A DNA stretch of 64,000 nt from Vandiemenella viatica (taxonomy: Eukaryota > Arthropoda > Insecta > Orthoptera > Morabidae): contig CM061919.1 of assembly GCA_031002005.1 (NCBI GenBank), positions 219,850,739 to 219,914,738 of the forward strand, given 5' to 3'. Positions 22,578 to 34,735 of the stretch are shown here, piece after piece. A model generated the notes under the pieces. The model was not told where the DNA came from and did no database searches. It saw only the letters and a list, made by a program, of their open reading frames with translations. The position numbers and the translations under genes were made by a program. Positions within the stretch are counted from its first letter, which is position 1; every line of letters starts with the position of its first letter.

Positions 22578-23497
22578 TGTCATTTAATTTGAATGTTGCA
22601 GAGTTTTTGCTCAGTGCCTCGTCGACACCGAAGGAATTAGGTCGTGGCCTTTCGCAGTAACCAACCAGGCATTTGCCTTGAATGATTTCTGGAAACCATG
22701 GTAAACAGAAATCTAGCATTTAACATCGCCATTCAACAACAGTACTCGGGGTAGCACGGGTTAGCAACAGTTTGCTGAAATCATTGTTGAAGAATGTCAA
22801 CTTCGTTATTTTAATACAGGCCTTGACAAATTCTCTTTCCTTTTGTCAGTAAGCCCGTAAGCCGTGGAGGCCCCTCCACCAAACTCTCTTTTTAAGGATT
22901 TGAAGTCGTTATCACGAGTCTCTTATTTCCCATTCCTCAACCCCCTCCTTCCAGTCAGCCGAACAAAGTCAACGAAAAAGCAACAGGATCCGGCTCCCAA
23001 CCTCTTTATACAGAAGTTATTTAGTAGAATTTTATTTCGTACTGCAGCTGTCGTGGTGCGGAATATTACGTCCGACGGAGCGAAGTACTAAATTTCGTTG
23101 CGAGGCTGAAAGTTCGTAAAAGCGTTTGGAAAAAACAAAGCGGGAGAACCTGAACGTTGTTCTCTCAGACACGACCGCTCTTCCTTTCTACATATTTTAT
23201 GCAGCACGCCCTATCTCCATTTGCCGCGTGTATGAATTTATTTTTTATCTCACAGTTGCCGTCTCAAGCACTTGGAATTCTCCATGACAGGCACTGGGGT
23301 ACGGGTTCTGGTGGAGTATACGAATTTTAACACAGGTGTCACATTTCTCCAGTTATGTTTGTTTCATTAAACTTAATTAACTGAAGCACATGCCTGGGAA
23401 TGAAAGTTAAATGTGGGCTGAAGCAGATATGTTTGGAAAGTACCCGTTTTAACGCAGGCTTCTTTATTATATAACTTTCAGAGAGTGAGATCGCGTG
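22578..23497. other. No gene recognised
   Basis: Chance ORFs only; no repeat boundary seen. Confidence 0.5.
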
Positions 23498-23722
23498 TGA
23501 TGGATGGGCGGTAACGCTCTGGCTTCGCATTCGGGAAGACGAGGGGTCGAGTCCCCGTCCTGATTTCCGATTTGGACGGTTTCCCGAAATCACGCCAGGC
23601 AAATACCGGGATGGTTCATTCAAAAGGTCATGGCCGAATTCCTTACCATTCCTTGCGCCTGGTCCTTTCACGCGTCTAATGACCTCTGTATCGACAAGGC
23701 ATAAAACCGATAAGCAAAAAAC
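23498..23722 (+). repeat. tRNA-derived SINE copy 2
   Basis: The head 'GGGCGGTAACGCTCTGGC' (A-box region) is followed by the B box 'GGGTCGAGTCCCC', the central block 'GGTTTCCCGAAATCAC' and 'AAAAGGTCATGGCCGAATT'. It ends with a 3' block 'CTAATGACCTCTGTATCGAC' and an A-rich tail. No clear target duplication. Confidence 0.8.
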
Positions 23723-24437
23723 GAGAGAAGACTTCACCACTATTATAAATTTCTAGAAATAGCTCAGACTTAACAAACATACTTTCAAGCAATATTTCAT
23801 TTTCAGTAATTACGACAGTTATACTGAAATTAAGATAAGTAGATGTTTAATTATTGCGAACTTTAACGTCGAATAACTAGTTTCATAATAATGTTTGCTT
23901 GTTATCTTAATTTTCCGTTCTCTTCTTTGTGCTTATATTTGTTTGTTTATATCTGTGATCGTCAAATTCAAAACAAAATTTCTTTTTTCCTCTGTGTTAG
24001 CCATGTGCTACCAGATTACAGATGAAGGTTAGTGTTATGGAAAACATAATTTGCTTCTTAGATGGCATTTGTATTATGGGCAAAACAAAAATAAAATGGC
24101 TTTTTTTACATAACTAACCGAATGTATATGCATAGACCTGAGTAAAGCTATAGCATTTCAGTAATAGCAACTATATAAAGTTGTAGTTGTGCGGATTATA
24201 AGGAACAATATGAGCCAATAAGCAATAATCAACTCGACGTTAGTGGCCAGATGTCATATAGCCAAAGGCGATGGACGAAACCTCTAAGGATGCTGAAAAG
24301 CTTCTAAAATAAGGAAAATAGAAGTCAATAGATAAAAAGTTCAGAAAATGTATTCTCGCAGGCAATAAAAAAAACATAATTCTTTTTTCTGCACAGTTAA
24401 CCATGCCTCCTGGGCACACGATTCATCATTTAGAAAA
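23723..24437. other. No gene recognised
   Basis: AT-rich spacer between two SINE copies. Confidence 0.5.
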
Positions 24438-24680
24438 AGCGTGGTGGTCTAACGGCTAGCATTCTGGCCTCGCATTCGGGAGGAAGTGGTTCGAATCCCC
24501 GTCCGCGCATCCAGATTTGGGTTTTCCATGGTTTCCCAAATCACTCCAGGCAAATGCCGGCATGCTTCCTTGAAAAGGCCATGGTCGAATTCCTTTCCAT
24601 TCCTGCCTCCCCCCCCCATCCTTTCCCGTCTCTAAAATACCTCGCTCTTAGAGAGACGTTAAACAGATAAAAAAAAAAAG
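24438..24680 (+). repeat. tRNA-derived SINE copy 3, variant tail
   Basis: Best-preserved head: A box 'TGGTCTAACGGCTAGC' and B box 'GGTTCGAATCCCC'. The central block matches the other copies. The 3' end differs: 'CTCTTAGAGAGACGTTAAAC' replaces the 'GACCTCGACATCGACAAGGC' type tail, followed by a poly-A run. This marks a distinct subfamily. Confidence 0.8.
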
Positions 24681-24839
24681 CTGTTGGTGCGCTCTGACAG
24701 TGTTTACTGTCTTTGTTTCTGCTTCGAAATCATAAACCACAGAGTAAGTTCCTTCAACACTAGAAGCAAATTGTAGCTTGGTGTTTCTTGCAATGTCTGG
24801 TTAAAACAAATGACAGAAAATGCCTATTACTTCCCGGAA

Positions 24840-25340
24840 CCCGCATTTTGGGTATCAAATACAGGAGATCGGAAAATGTGTAAAGAAGAGCTGCTAGGAT
24901 TTGTCTCTGGAAATTACCGCGGAACACAATCAAGTAACCGATATGATAAAAGAGCCGGGAATGGGATTCATTGACTAGATAGGAGGAGAGTGAAGAGAGT
25001 CATGAGAGTGCATAAGGCGTATACTGGTGATGAGGCGTGGAAAGATATTGGCGTAAGAATTAGGAGTAATGCGTGGAAGGGAAAAGATGATCATGACCAC
25101 AAGCTTGGCGCTCGATTTCAGGCACAAGGCTGCGAGAAGATTTTTTTTTTCGTATGAAAAGGTGTCAGACATTAGAATAAATTACCAAGAGAAATGATAA
25201 ATAATTTACCGAGAACGTTGAAAGATTTTAAGGTTGAAAGTTGTAAGTGCAAAAATAGATTGGTAAAGTATAGGGAAAAGGTGGTTGTGTAGGGAAATTT
25301 CCCCCAGAGCTTGAGATCCATTACAATTAAATTAAACACA
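24840..25340 (+). pseudogene. LINE (Jockey/CR1-like) 3' fragment
   Basis: Degraded copy of the family at 1690 and 48250. It keeps the remnant of 'RVQ.RAARFVSGNYR', 'GDEAWKDI', 'WKGKDDHDH' and the 3' tail with 'GTGTAGGGAAATT' and 'AATTAAATTAAA'. Many frameshifts. Confidence 0.75.
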
Positions 25341-26727
25341 CGCCAATTCTTATTCGCTGCCTGCTGCCCGCAGGGACAAAGATATTTCTGTGTCTATAAC
25401 AATACATATCTACCGAGGGCTTGCCAAAGCTCGAGCATGTAATACTCGTTGACATACGCAGAAAGAAGCCAAAGGATAAAATGCGAAATCCACTTTTCGT
25501 TATTTTACAGGAAATCGATTTGAATCCAGAACTGGCCATATACCTCCCAATAACACGAAATTTTCGAACGAAAGTACCTCGAAGACTAAACATCTTTTTG
25601 TACCATTAGAATTGGGCAGCACATATTTATCAGTAGCCACCAGAATACATCGTAAATTCTTTCTCTCTCTGTATTTCTCTCTCTTTCTTTCTCTTCTCTC
25701 TCTTTCTTCTTCTTCTCTCTCTGTCTCTTTTTCTTTTTTAAAAAAAAGTTTTATCCGTTGGCTCTTCCTGATGTCGTTTATAAGCACCGAATTTTCTAAC
25801 TGTATAAAAAGGAACTACTAATCAACTGTAAAATAAATTTGTTACAAATAATGTATAACTCACAAAACCAGCTTTCTCGGAAATTTTGTTTTATGTAACA
25901 AAATTATTGGCAGATAAAACGAATCATGGGACGGCACATGAACAAAACACGGTGGTGAAGCGTGCGGTGACTGTAGACTACAAAGTGAGGTCGCACGGGA
26001 TGCGGTCCAGAGAGAGACAAAGCCCGCCGCTTCTTTGTGCCAGGCTTTCAGGAAGCGCAGGTCTCTTTTTACTGTAGTTCCGTGACGTCTTTCATTCCAG
26101 AGTGAGAAACATACCGCAGAGGCAGTCCGCATCGCTCCCAAGTACCGATACTTCACCTTACTATGCAAAAGCATTTCTAATAGCGTCTTTGCTCGACCGC
26201 TCTGACAAACTGATTTGCACAACCAAATTCTGAATACGACACAAAAACGTAGCGTGGAAGTAAACTTCTATTTAATACAGCAGAACATAATTTGCTTTCT
26301 GAATTCGTTATTTAGAACTAAATCTAGAGAAATACTTGGGAGATTTATGTTCTTTTCAAAATCAGATGTAACAATTGTGAGTGTGAATGTTCAGACTGAA
26401 GAAAATTGTATTTGAAATGGGAAATGAATCCAGAAATTAGCTTATTTACTCTTAAAAACATTGATCGGTATTACTAGTACTTGATATTCAGTTGCAATTT
26501 GTAAACTTCCTTCTTGAATTTATATATATATTACGTACTCATACCAACTAGTTGGTTCAGGTAAAGCTGTGCCAATTTTTTAGCTCAGGAACTTGTTATC
26601 GCTGTCTATACAAGCAGTATTAAAAAACTGTCTCTTTCTTTTAAAATATATAAATCAGTCCCAGTTAACAAATTAGTTCTGATGCGTGAAGGCTGTCTTA
26701 AAGCCGCAATACACAGCACCGTGTTTA
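25341..26727. other. No gene recognised; CT-rich microsatellite
   Basis: A CT-rich low-complexity tract at 25657-25740 (TCTCTC/TTCTTC mixtures). The rest holds only chance ORFs. Confidence 0.6.
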
Positions 26728-26930
26728 CTTTTTTTTATTTTGCTTATGGCTTTACGCCTCGTAGACATCGAAGTCATTAGAGGCGGGAAAGAACAGGGGA
26801 CAAGGCATTCGGCCACGGTCTATAAGTCTGGAGTGATTTGGGGAAGCCACAGAAAAACCAATTCAGGATGGCAGCGCGTGGATTCGAACTCGCGTCCTAC
26901 CGAATGCGAGGGCCACCAAACTCGGTCCGT
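26728..26930 (-). repeat. tRNA-derived SINE copy 4
   Basis: Minus-strand copy: the T-rich tail is at 26728-26742, then the complement of the conserved 3' block ('TTTACGCCTCGTAGACATCG'), the central block, and the B box complement 'GATTCGAACTCGCG'. Diverged in the centre. Confidence 0.75.
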
Positions 26931-27309
26931 GTTTGCTGATGCTCCATAAACATTTACCTATACTGTCACTTGAAAGGGTGTTTTGATTATCTTTGGAAGA
27001 ACAAAGCCTTGCTGGCGATAAAAATACAAATTCCGTACATTTACTGCCATGAAACTTGCAACTGTAATCGTTGTAATGAATCAGTCAATTGTTCGCTACT
27101 GAACCAGGATAAAAGTTACGTTTATTATTTTTCTCTCACTTACAGCTGTGCATATGGCGACCGGTAAGTAATTATGAGAGACGTTATGGAAGACATAAGC
27201 CCTAGCCGTGATATATTCGGATTAGTTATATTAGACATTTACACCATTGTGTTTCCATCTGTCTACGAAAAGTGTAACTATATTTTATGTATGATAAGTG
27301 TAGTTTAGT

Positions 27310-27450
27310 TTGTAACATGTGTAGTTTATGAGGTGGAGATTCTGGATCGTACCAGCATTCCCTTGATGATTGCTGGAAACAGCTTAAAAACCGCAATCAG
27401 GATGACGGGTACGCTGGTACCAGGACTCGATCATGGTACCGCGTATTTCT
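27310..27450 (+). repeat. Dispersed repeat shared with 50705-50875
   Basis: Shared phrase order with 50705-50875: 'TGTAGTTTATGA', 'GCTGGAAACAGCTTAAAAAC', 'GCAATCAGGATGAC', then a 'GATC'-containing end. Both are on the plus strand and diverged. Family not recognised. Confidence 0.55.
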
Positions 27451-30400
27451 CCGATCCAATGCGATTTGATAAATTTTAATTTTTCCAAAACATATAACAT
27501 TTCTCGGGGGATTACAAAACACAGACTCAATACAAGATAATTACGCAAATATTGGATTTGTTATTTCCTTGACTGATCAGTTTCCAATTAAGCAACAAAA
27601 GCTACTGATTCCTCATTACATCCATAACCATATTTCAAGGCTATTTGGCGGCACATAGTTTTTAGTGCCGGGAGTCAAACAGACGTAATAAAAGTTCGGA
27701 TAATTATGATTAAGAACGGTAAGATGTAGTATTAAATAGGAAATAAGAAATTAATTAAGAATCTAAAGTTTGCTGCAGCGGGAGTGAGGAATTAGGAATA
27801 TTTTCTTATGAATTTAAGGACGCTGCTGCGGCGGCCATTATGCCAGGAAGATGACTGTTTAAAGTCATCCCCCCCTCCCTCCCCTCCCCTCTTCCCGCCA
27901 GTGGTCTTGGAGCGAACAGGCGGATCCCGTCAGCAACTACTAGCACGTAAAGTCATCTCTTGGCAGGAGTAATATCAGTGGAAGTTTACGTACTTTTCCG
28001 TAAGGGAAAGTGATTGAAACCAGCAGTGGGAATTCACGAAGTTAATGTTGACAGCGTCCCTCTCGGAAAGACACAAAACTTTGCAGAAAGTCTGCTGCCT
28101 TATTTGTGTTCGTATTTGTGAGGATTTCGGCGGAATAAAAAGAAGTTAAATAAAACGTGTATCGACGGTGTTGTTATTCCAGGAACCACATTTTCATTGA
28201 GAAGTAATAGAATTTAAGCATCAAACTTACATAAAATTTATAAGTAACCAAGCGACCTGACAAAAACCTGTAAGTTTACAAACAGACTAAATAAATTAGT
28301 CGCGACAAGACTGATTAAGTAGTTACAACAACTGCCAGTGAGGTGTTTCACAATTCAGAAAGTTCGAAATAAGGATCAAGATTGAAACAGAAATTATTTT
28401 TATGAAGCATGAAAAATAATGCGATTAAGACACGATAGGTGAAAAAATGCAACAACGAACAAGAGAACTGCTACACCATGCGGAACTGCAACAAGTAAAC
28501 AAACAGTTCTCTCTCATTTTAATTCTGTTCCTCAGGTACTCGCCAAGTATGGAATCCTCCAAATATTATTACTTCAGACTCCTAATTCTGTTAGTATCGT
28601 TAAACCTAACCAGCTAAATTTTTTAGTGATAAACGTACTCCTTCTGAAACTGAGTTACAGTTCGGGAAATTATGTTGGAAAAACAGAGTCCAGAGAGTTG
28701 ACGCTGTAGCAGTTGTATAGTACAGTGTCCTACATCGTTACTCGCTGTTTAGTTGAGCGTCACTATTTATTTAAAAAATGAAGGTCTTATTGACGAGATT
28801 ACGAAAGAGATTACTCGCGTTTATCTCAAACCAGCTGCCTTAGGTATTGTTTCGTATCATGCAACAGGTGTAGCACAACGTACGCTATCAGATATACTGA
28901 ACAGCTGCATAACATAGTACTAGCTCTGAACTATAGTCTCCACTAGTGTCATTATGTATGTTACACACAGCGTGAGATGAACGCAATACTTTTTTTGGTG
29001 ATAAAGCGATGCAGACATCAAAGTGGATTGTATTCATTTTGAGCCGTGTTGATGTAGCAACGTACTACAGGTAAGGCATGAGTTTCAGATTACGTGCTAA
29101 GCTGTGTGTGCCCTACAGGCAGCATAAATTATGCTCTGGAGGAAGAAGCACAAAATATTTTGTTTTTGGTAAAGGGCGAGAAAATAAAAAACCGTTGTGT
29201 GAGTGTCGCAGTATTCGAGGGCTGTGACATGTCACGCAGCCACGGGCTTGATTGCCCTTGTTCTGGATATTCATGCCCCTCGTGTGTAAAGTAAATACTG
29301 GTTTTATACACTCCATGTGGACGTATAAATAAAAATATGAAGGTGAGTGTATAGAGAAAGGAACAGATAATTATTTTGTTCAAAGGTTTTCTTGTTCTGC
29401 ATAAGCCGTAAATTTTTTCATGACCTTCCCGTCTACACCAGTCCTCTACCATATCCATGACGGCTTTTAATTTGCCTCCTCTGAAAAATCTAATTGAAGA
29501 CAAAAGATCGGACGAAACACATCTCACCTCAGAATAAATAAATCTGTAGCGTGTTATTTCCGTTGTTTATAGGGTGTATCACACGATAACTGCTAAACAG
29601 ATTTTGAGGGAATTTTCACAGTTTGAAAGCTTAGTATCAAACTTAAAATCTTCGTTATGTTTTAACCGCGAGATGGAATAGGAAATTATATTATGTTCTT
29701 AACCACACGAGATAAGCATCAAAAAAGTATCCTAACACAACCACAACTAAAGATTGCACACAACATCAAAAATAAAGATCATAACTAAGCATAAACATGC
29801 GTAAAAACGTTATACAAGGTTTTTCTGTGATACTATTCGAGGGTTATGGTGTAACAAAATTAGTTTTCAGATAAATTCGACAGGTTTTCTTGATAACACA
29901 CTTTCTGCTTTGTTATTTGGATTCTGTAAATATTGCCATTGACTTTTCTCTTTGTTGAGCGTACGAATATCGTTATAGTTTCAAATTCTGACAGCTGTGT
30001 ACAGGTGTGGCGGGCTTTACACTTTGTGGGGGTTAACATGGCCGTCCTGTCAACTTCCTTGGCGACGTAGATTATATGAGGGGGGGGGGGGGGGGAGAAG
30101 TGGAAATGGACACATTTTTTTTTTTTTTTTTTGGGCAACTAGGAAAAGTACATAGCAGAGAAAGATTTTATTTTATTTTTTTGCTCATCACGGTATTAAA
30201 CATAATACATAATTGAAAATGACCAGTCCCCCGCAGAAGATTTACTAGATAAAGATAATAATTTAAAGAGCTCATTACACTTTAACAAGCTGTTTCCTAT
30301 AGCTTCCAACACAAGGAAATGAAAACGAAGTTATATTCTCTTACACTGGTATGTTCATAGCGCGACCATCTTAGCATTTAAGTTCCCTCATTTCAGCAGG

Positions 30401-30921
30401 TTTAGTCGGCGGTTCTATTTAATTACACCGCTAAAGCCAGCGCCATCGCCTAAACTCAGTGGTAGAAACTGCACGCCACGCCGCCTGAAAAATGAGCCTA
30501 ATTAATTTCTGCGGTAGCGCCGCACTCTCGTAGGGTTGGCACGCCTGACTCAGCACTTAAACGTCTGCCCACAATTCTCGCGCCGTGTAATGTTGCAATG
30601 TCTTCAGCTCATTCAGTCTTTCTGCTCCATATACAAAATATGAACAAATCTTATACCGTATTTTTAAATGATGTACAGTTCAATATATAGTTTATTTTTC
30701 TGTCCTTGTTACACCTTTTTATATCTTTATTCACTCCTTCTCACGTCCGCGATACATCAACACATATGCCCTGTTCAGTTTTATCTTCACAGATAAAAAG
30801 GCATTTGAAACTTACCGATAATAGGATGGAAAATTTTGTGTCGGATCTAGCTGCAAGTGATAAGCGAAGTTATTCAAACTATATTCTACACTCTCGCTAA
30901 CCGTTTTAAGCATGCTCGCAT
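27451..30921. other. No gene recognised
   Basis: The longest stretch without an identifiable element. It contains a C-rich patch at 27870-27895 and a poly-G/poly-T pair at 30080-30135. ORFs in it look like chance. Confidence 0.4.
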
Positions 30922-31308
30922 TAAGGGAGCGTGCACAAACTACGTGGCTCGGTCCAGGAAGGGGGGAGGGGTTGACTAGAAAGCTACGTTGGGATAAGCG
31001 GGGGGAGGGGGGTTCCAAGTCAGGCAACGTAGCTTTCTTTTCACAAATTAAATGAGGAACAGAACACACAACAGCATGTGAATATTTATTTCCCTCCGTT
31101 AATTATCTCTGTATGTAATTTACAATAGTCTGACAAGAGAAAACAGTACAAAATGTCTTCTGGAATCAAAAGTGAAAAAAGCTACGTGCTACGTGGAGAG
31201 GGGAGAAGGGAGGGTAGCGGCCAAAGCTACGTAGGGCTACGTGGGTGGGGGGGGGGGGGTTAACACGAGACCAAAATGGAACTAACGTGATTTATGGACG
31301 CTCCCTTA
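30922..31308. mobile_element. MITE with TAAGGGAGCG ends, copy 1
   Basis: Starts TAAGGGAGCGTGCACAAAC and ends with the complement of TAAGGGAGCGTCCATAAATC. Interior has repeated 'CTACGT' and long G runs. Related copies at 53363-53776 and 58380-58782. Target duplication not resolved, so the superfamily is left open. Confidence 0.7.
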
Positions 31309-31404
31309 GGAAGCCATGGCAATCGTGGTTCGGAAACATGTAAGTGACTACTGACCAATCAAATTCAAGTATTCATAATGAAAACAACACAACAAATATC
31401 GGAA

Positions 31405-32850
31405 TAAAGACTTTCACGATTGGAACTTCTTAAATCCCTGGGAGAGGAAGGAATCGAAAGATTATTCAAGTTGATATCAAAAAGTTATGAAACAGGAGAA
31501 ATTCCAACTGATTTTAATAAAAATATTATTTTCACACTTCCAAAGAAATCACAAGCCGACAAATGTGAGAATTATCGCACCATTAGTCTAACAACAGATG
31601 CTTCAAAATTATTGACCAGAATAACATACAGAAGGATGGAAAGGGTAGTAGAAGAGACAGTAGGTGAAGATCAGTTTGGGTTTAGGAAAAATCGCGGTAC
31701 AAGGGAAGCAATTCTGTCTTTAAGATTAATACTTGAAGGGCGGATTAAGAAAAACAAAGATACTTTTATGGCATTTGTTGATTTAGAAAAAGCTTTTGAT
31801 AATGTTAGGTGGGACAAGATGTTAAATATTTTAAAGAAGTCAGTTCTAAAGCATCGAGATAGAAGAATACTCTATAAACTATATAAGAATCAGGTGGTTA
31901 TAATAAAAGTAGAGAATCACGAGAGACATGCATCAGTTAAAAAGGGTATGAGACAAGGTTGTAGTCTATCCCCGTTAATATTCAACCTGTATGTAGAAGA
32001 ATCAATGAAGAAAGTCAAAGAAAAATTTCCATAGGGAGAAAAAATCAGTATGCTATGATTTGCTGATGACATTGTCTTGTTAGCAGAGAGGGCTGAGGAT
32101 ATTGAGAAGTTACTGAATGGTATGAACAAAATACTGAAGGAAGATTTTAGACTGAAAATAAATCAAAGCAAGACAAAAGTGATGAAATGTAGCAGAAATT
32201 ATACCAATACTAGTAGATTAAATATAAAAATAGGATCGGATGCAATAGGAGAAGTAAGTGAATTCTGTTACGTGGGACGTAAAATTACAACCGATCGCCA
32301 AAGCAGGAATGATGTTAAAAGCAGAATAGCATTAGCAAAAAGAGCCTTCATGAAAAAGAGAAACCTTTTAGTTTCAAATATTTATCTAGGAATTAGAAAT
32401 AACTTTTTAAAACTCTTTGTGTGGAGCACAGCACTTTATGGTAGCGAAACATGGACTTTAGGAATACCGGAAATAAAGAAAATTGAAGCATTTGAAATGT
32501 GGTGCTACAGAAGAATGCTGAAAATTAAGTGGACAGACAAAGTAAGAAATGAACGAATTTTGGAAATGATGGGTGAGAAAAGAAGCTTGTGGAAGAGACT
32601 TACGGAAAGAAGAGACAGGCTGGTAGGTCATATTTTGAGACATGCAGGATTGGTTAATTTGTTAGTGGAGGGAACAGTCGAAGGTAAGAACTGGAAGACA
32701 GAGATTAGAATATATGAAGCAGATAATTGAGGACGTGGGCTGTAAGGGGTATGTAGAAATGAAGAGGTTAGCACATGATAGGAAAGGATGGAGGATTGCA
32801 TAAAACCAGTCGAAAGACTGACGACAGCAAAAAAAAAAAAAAAAAAAAAA
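31405..32850 (+). pseudogene. LINE (RTE-like) reverse transcriptase with poly-A tail
   Basis: 5'-truncated insertion. 31420-32034 encodes 'LPKKSQADKCENYRTISLTT', 'DQFGFRKNRGTREAI', 'FVDLEKAFDNVRWDKM' (first catalytic D) and 'KKGMRQGCSLSPLIFNLYVE'. Two stops follow ('FP*', 'ML*') and then 'FADDIVLLAE' in the same frame, with the catalytic DD intact. 32077-32730 gives the C-terminal domain with 'ALYGSETWTL', 'EMWCYRRMLKIKWTDKV' and 'RDRLVGHILRHAGL'. A frameshift near 32700 leads into 'VEMKRLAHDRKGWRIA*'. It ends in about 20 A at 32829-32850. Few lesions, so fairly recent. Confidence 0.88.
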
Positions 32851-32997
32851 CCTACTGTATCGAAAATAACCGGCAATTAACAAATTCCTTAACCAGCTGC
32901 AGGTTAGTTAATATTGCAACTTACAACGGACTACCTATCAGATACAGTCACCATTTCGCAAAACAAAGACCCGTTGCGAACAGTTGAAAACCTGTTA

Positions 32998-33793
32998 CAG
33001 AGTTTCTATATTACGAAAACAAAAGTCGCTAGACCTGGTCTCAAAACTCACTAGATTGTGGGATATTTAGAACTAAAAGATTCGCTAGAAATCGGTAAAT
33101 GGAATAAAGGAACATGGTAAGGTAAGTAGTATAAAAATATTTTAATAATTAGTATTTTCATTAAATTAAACATTGTACTAAAAATCAACATTATTTCTTC
33201 AGTCGGTATTACTTCATCATCATCTTGGTCTATCGTTGGAGTTGCAGAACTTGCAGATGTGGAAGGATGACATTAATCGTCAGTCTTAGATTTAAAAGAG
33301 TATTTAGCATCTTTACTAATTGCAGCAATCACATCAACCGGAAGCTCGTAACTGTAGCAGTTCTTTTTTCACAATTTTTAACTGATTCCTTACAAAAAGA
33401 ATGCTATCAAGAGTATTTACATCTATCCTATTTCTCATATTGTTTTTAAAAATTTTCATTGTACTAAAAATCATTTCTTCTGCGGCATTAGAGAGAGAAA
33501 GTGACAGAGTATGGCTAAATCAGATAACTCCAGAAAGGCATTTATTCTAGCAGCATTCTTGTACTGGGTAAGCCATATTCCGTTTTCAATATATTATGTA
33601 CGCCATTATTTATCTGAATCATGACAGAGGTATTACCTACCCCAATTCCAATCAAGTTTGTCGAAACTCTGCAAGGTTCAATTTCACTAAAAATCACCAA
33701 ACATTTTCTTAGCGATATTATATTTAAGATTACCGCTTTCGAGCTTCAAAATTCACTAAATCTAGCGACAAAATCGCTAAGGTGGCAACGTTG
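32998..33793 (-). mobile_element. Small hAT transposon
   Basis: Flanked by ACCTGTTA on both sides (32990-32997 and 33794-33801), a perfect 8-bp duplication. The right end is the complement of CAACGTTGCCACCTTAGCG, a hAT-type end also rich in 'CGCTA' subterminal repeats; the left end is CAGAGTTTC. At 796 bp it keeps only the 3' part of a transposase gene. Confidence 0.82.
33240..33500 (-). pseudogene. hAT transposase C-terminal (dimerisation) fragment
   Basis: The minus strand reads 'LSLSLSNAAEEMIFSTMKIF', then 'NNMRNRIDVNTLDSILFVRN' and 'ELPVDVIAAI'. This corresponds to the hAT C-terminal dimerisation motif (usual form 'SNAxxERVFSxM...RNR'). It has one in-frame stop near the 3' end and no catalytic region. 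Confidence 0.7.
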
Positions 33794-34735
33794 ACCTGTT
33801 AACTACGCAAGGAAAAGCAACATTTAACATGAAACAATTGATCCTCAAACCGGAAGTCGGTTGGGTTCTCTCGAAGAAGGCACACTAAACCATTGTGTCA
33901 CAAGAGAGACAGAAAAAAAAGCCGATTAGCCTATGATCCAAAGTAAATATTCTAACTACTGTTACGATAAAGTAAGAAACCTATGCATAAGATTGACAGT
34001 GCATTATCAACTAATCTGTAGTTGGTTGAGGAGTTGGTTACTTGTCCGCTTCTTCTTCATCTTTATATTAATTTATTCCGGGTTTTCCAGTAACGGTGAG
34101 CGACAGAGCGGAAACATGGGCAGTGATAACTTCATTCATAATGCGAAGCTTGAAATGATTATTCATAGAATGCAGGAGTAGTTTGGTGAGGACAATAAGA
34201 GGCAATTCGTTGCAAACGGATCCATATTCCTTCCCCCGACGAACAGCGGTGAGATAGGCAGCATAAATATCGAAGTTGCTGATCTAACGATTCATGCTGA
34301 TTGGAGAACTCAAAATTGATGGAATCTCTTATGAGTATAGGTTCTGCATCATTCATGCGTCATTAAATGTTGGATTAGTCTCCATTCGCTCTACTCCTGG
34401 TGAACAGACAGAAGTGCACACACAAACTCTATCGTTTTAGACTTCCCTACAGGAAAAAAATAACGCATGAATTCACCAGAAAGTCAACTGCATATAAAGT
34501 GGTTATTTTTTATATATCAACATAACTTAATAACAAAAAAATTAAAACGATAATTTGTAGTTTTCTAAGTAAGGTATCAGAGGGTTTTCATTCTTGCTGA
34601 AAGGATTTTGGACGTCAGCAAAGGTATTGTGAATTATATGCACATCAAAGAACAAGTGACACATGAAGAAAAATATTAACTCAAGAAGGATGCAAAGAAT
34701 CAACCTGGGGCAAGCCGAAAAATTAATCTTCAGTG

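Noticed and set aside
26000..26220. Minus-strand 120-codon frame
   Set aside because: No domain, no start context or splice support; probably chance.
34083..34181. Short plus-strand frame 'NGERQSGNMGSDNFIH'
   Set aside because: Too short and not recognised. Splice signals around it were not convincing.
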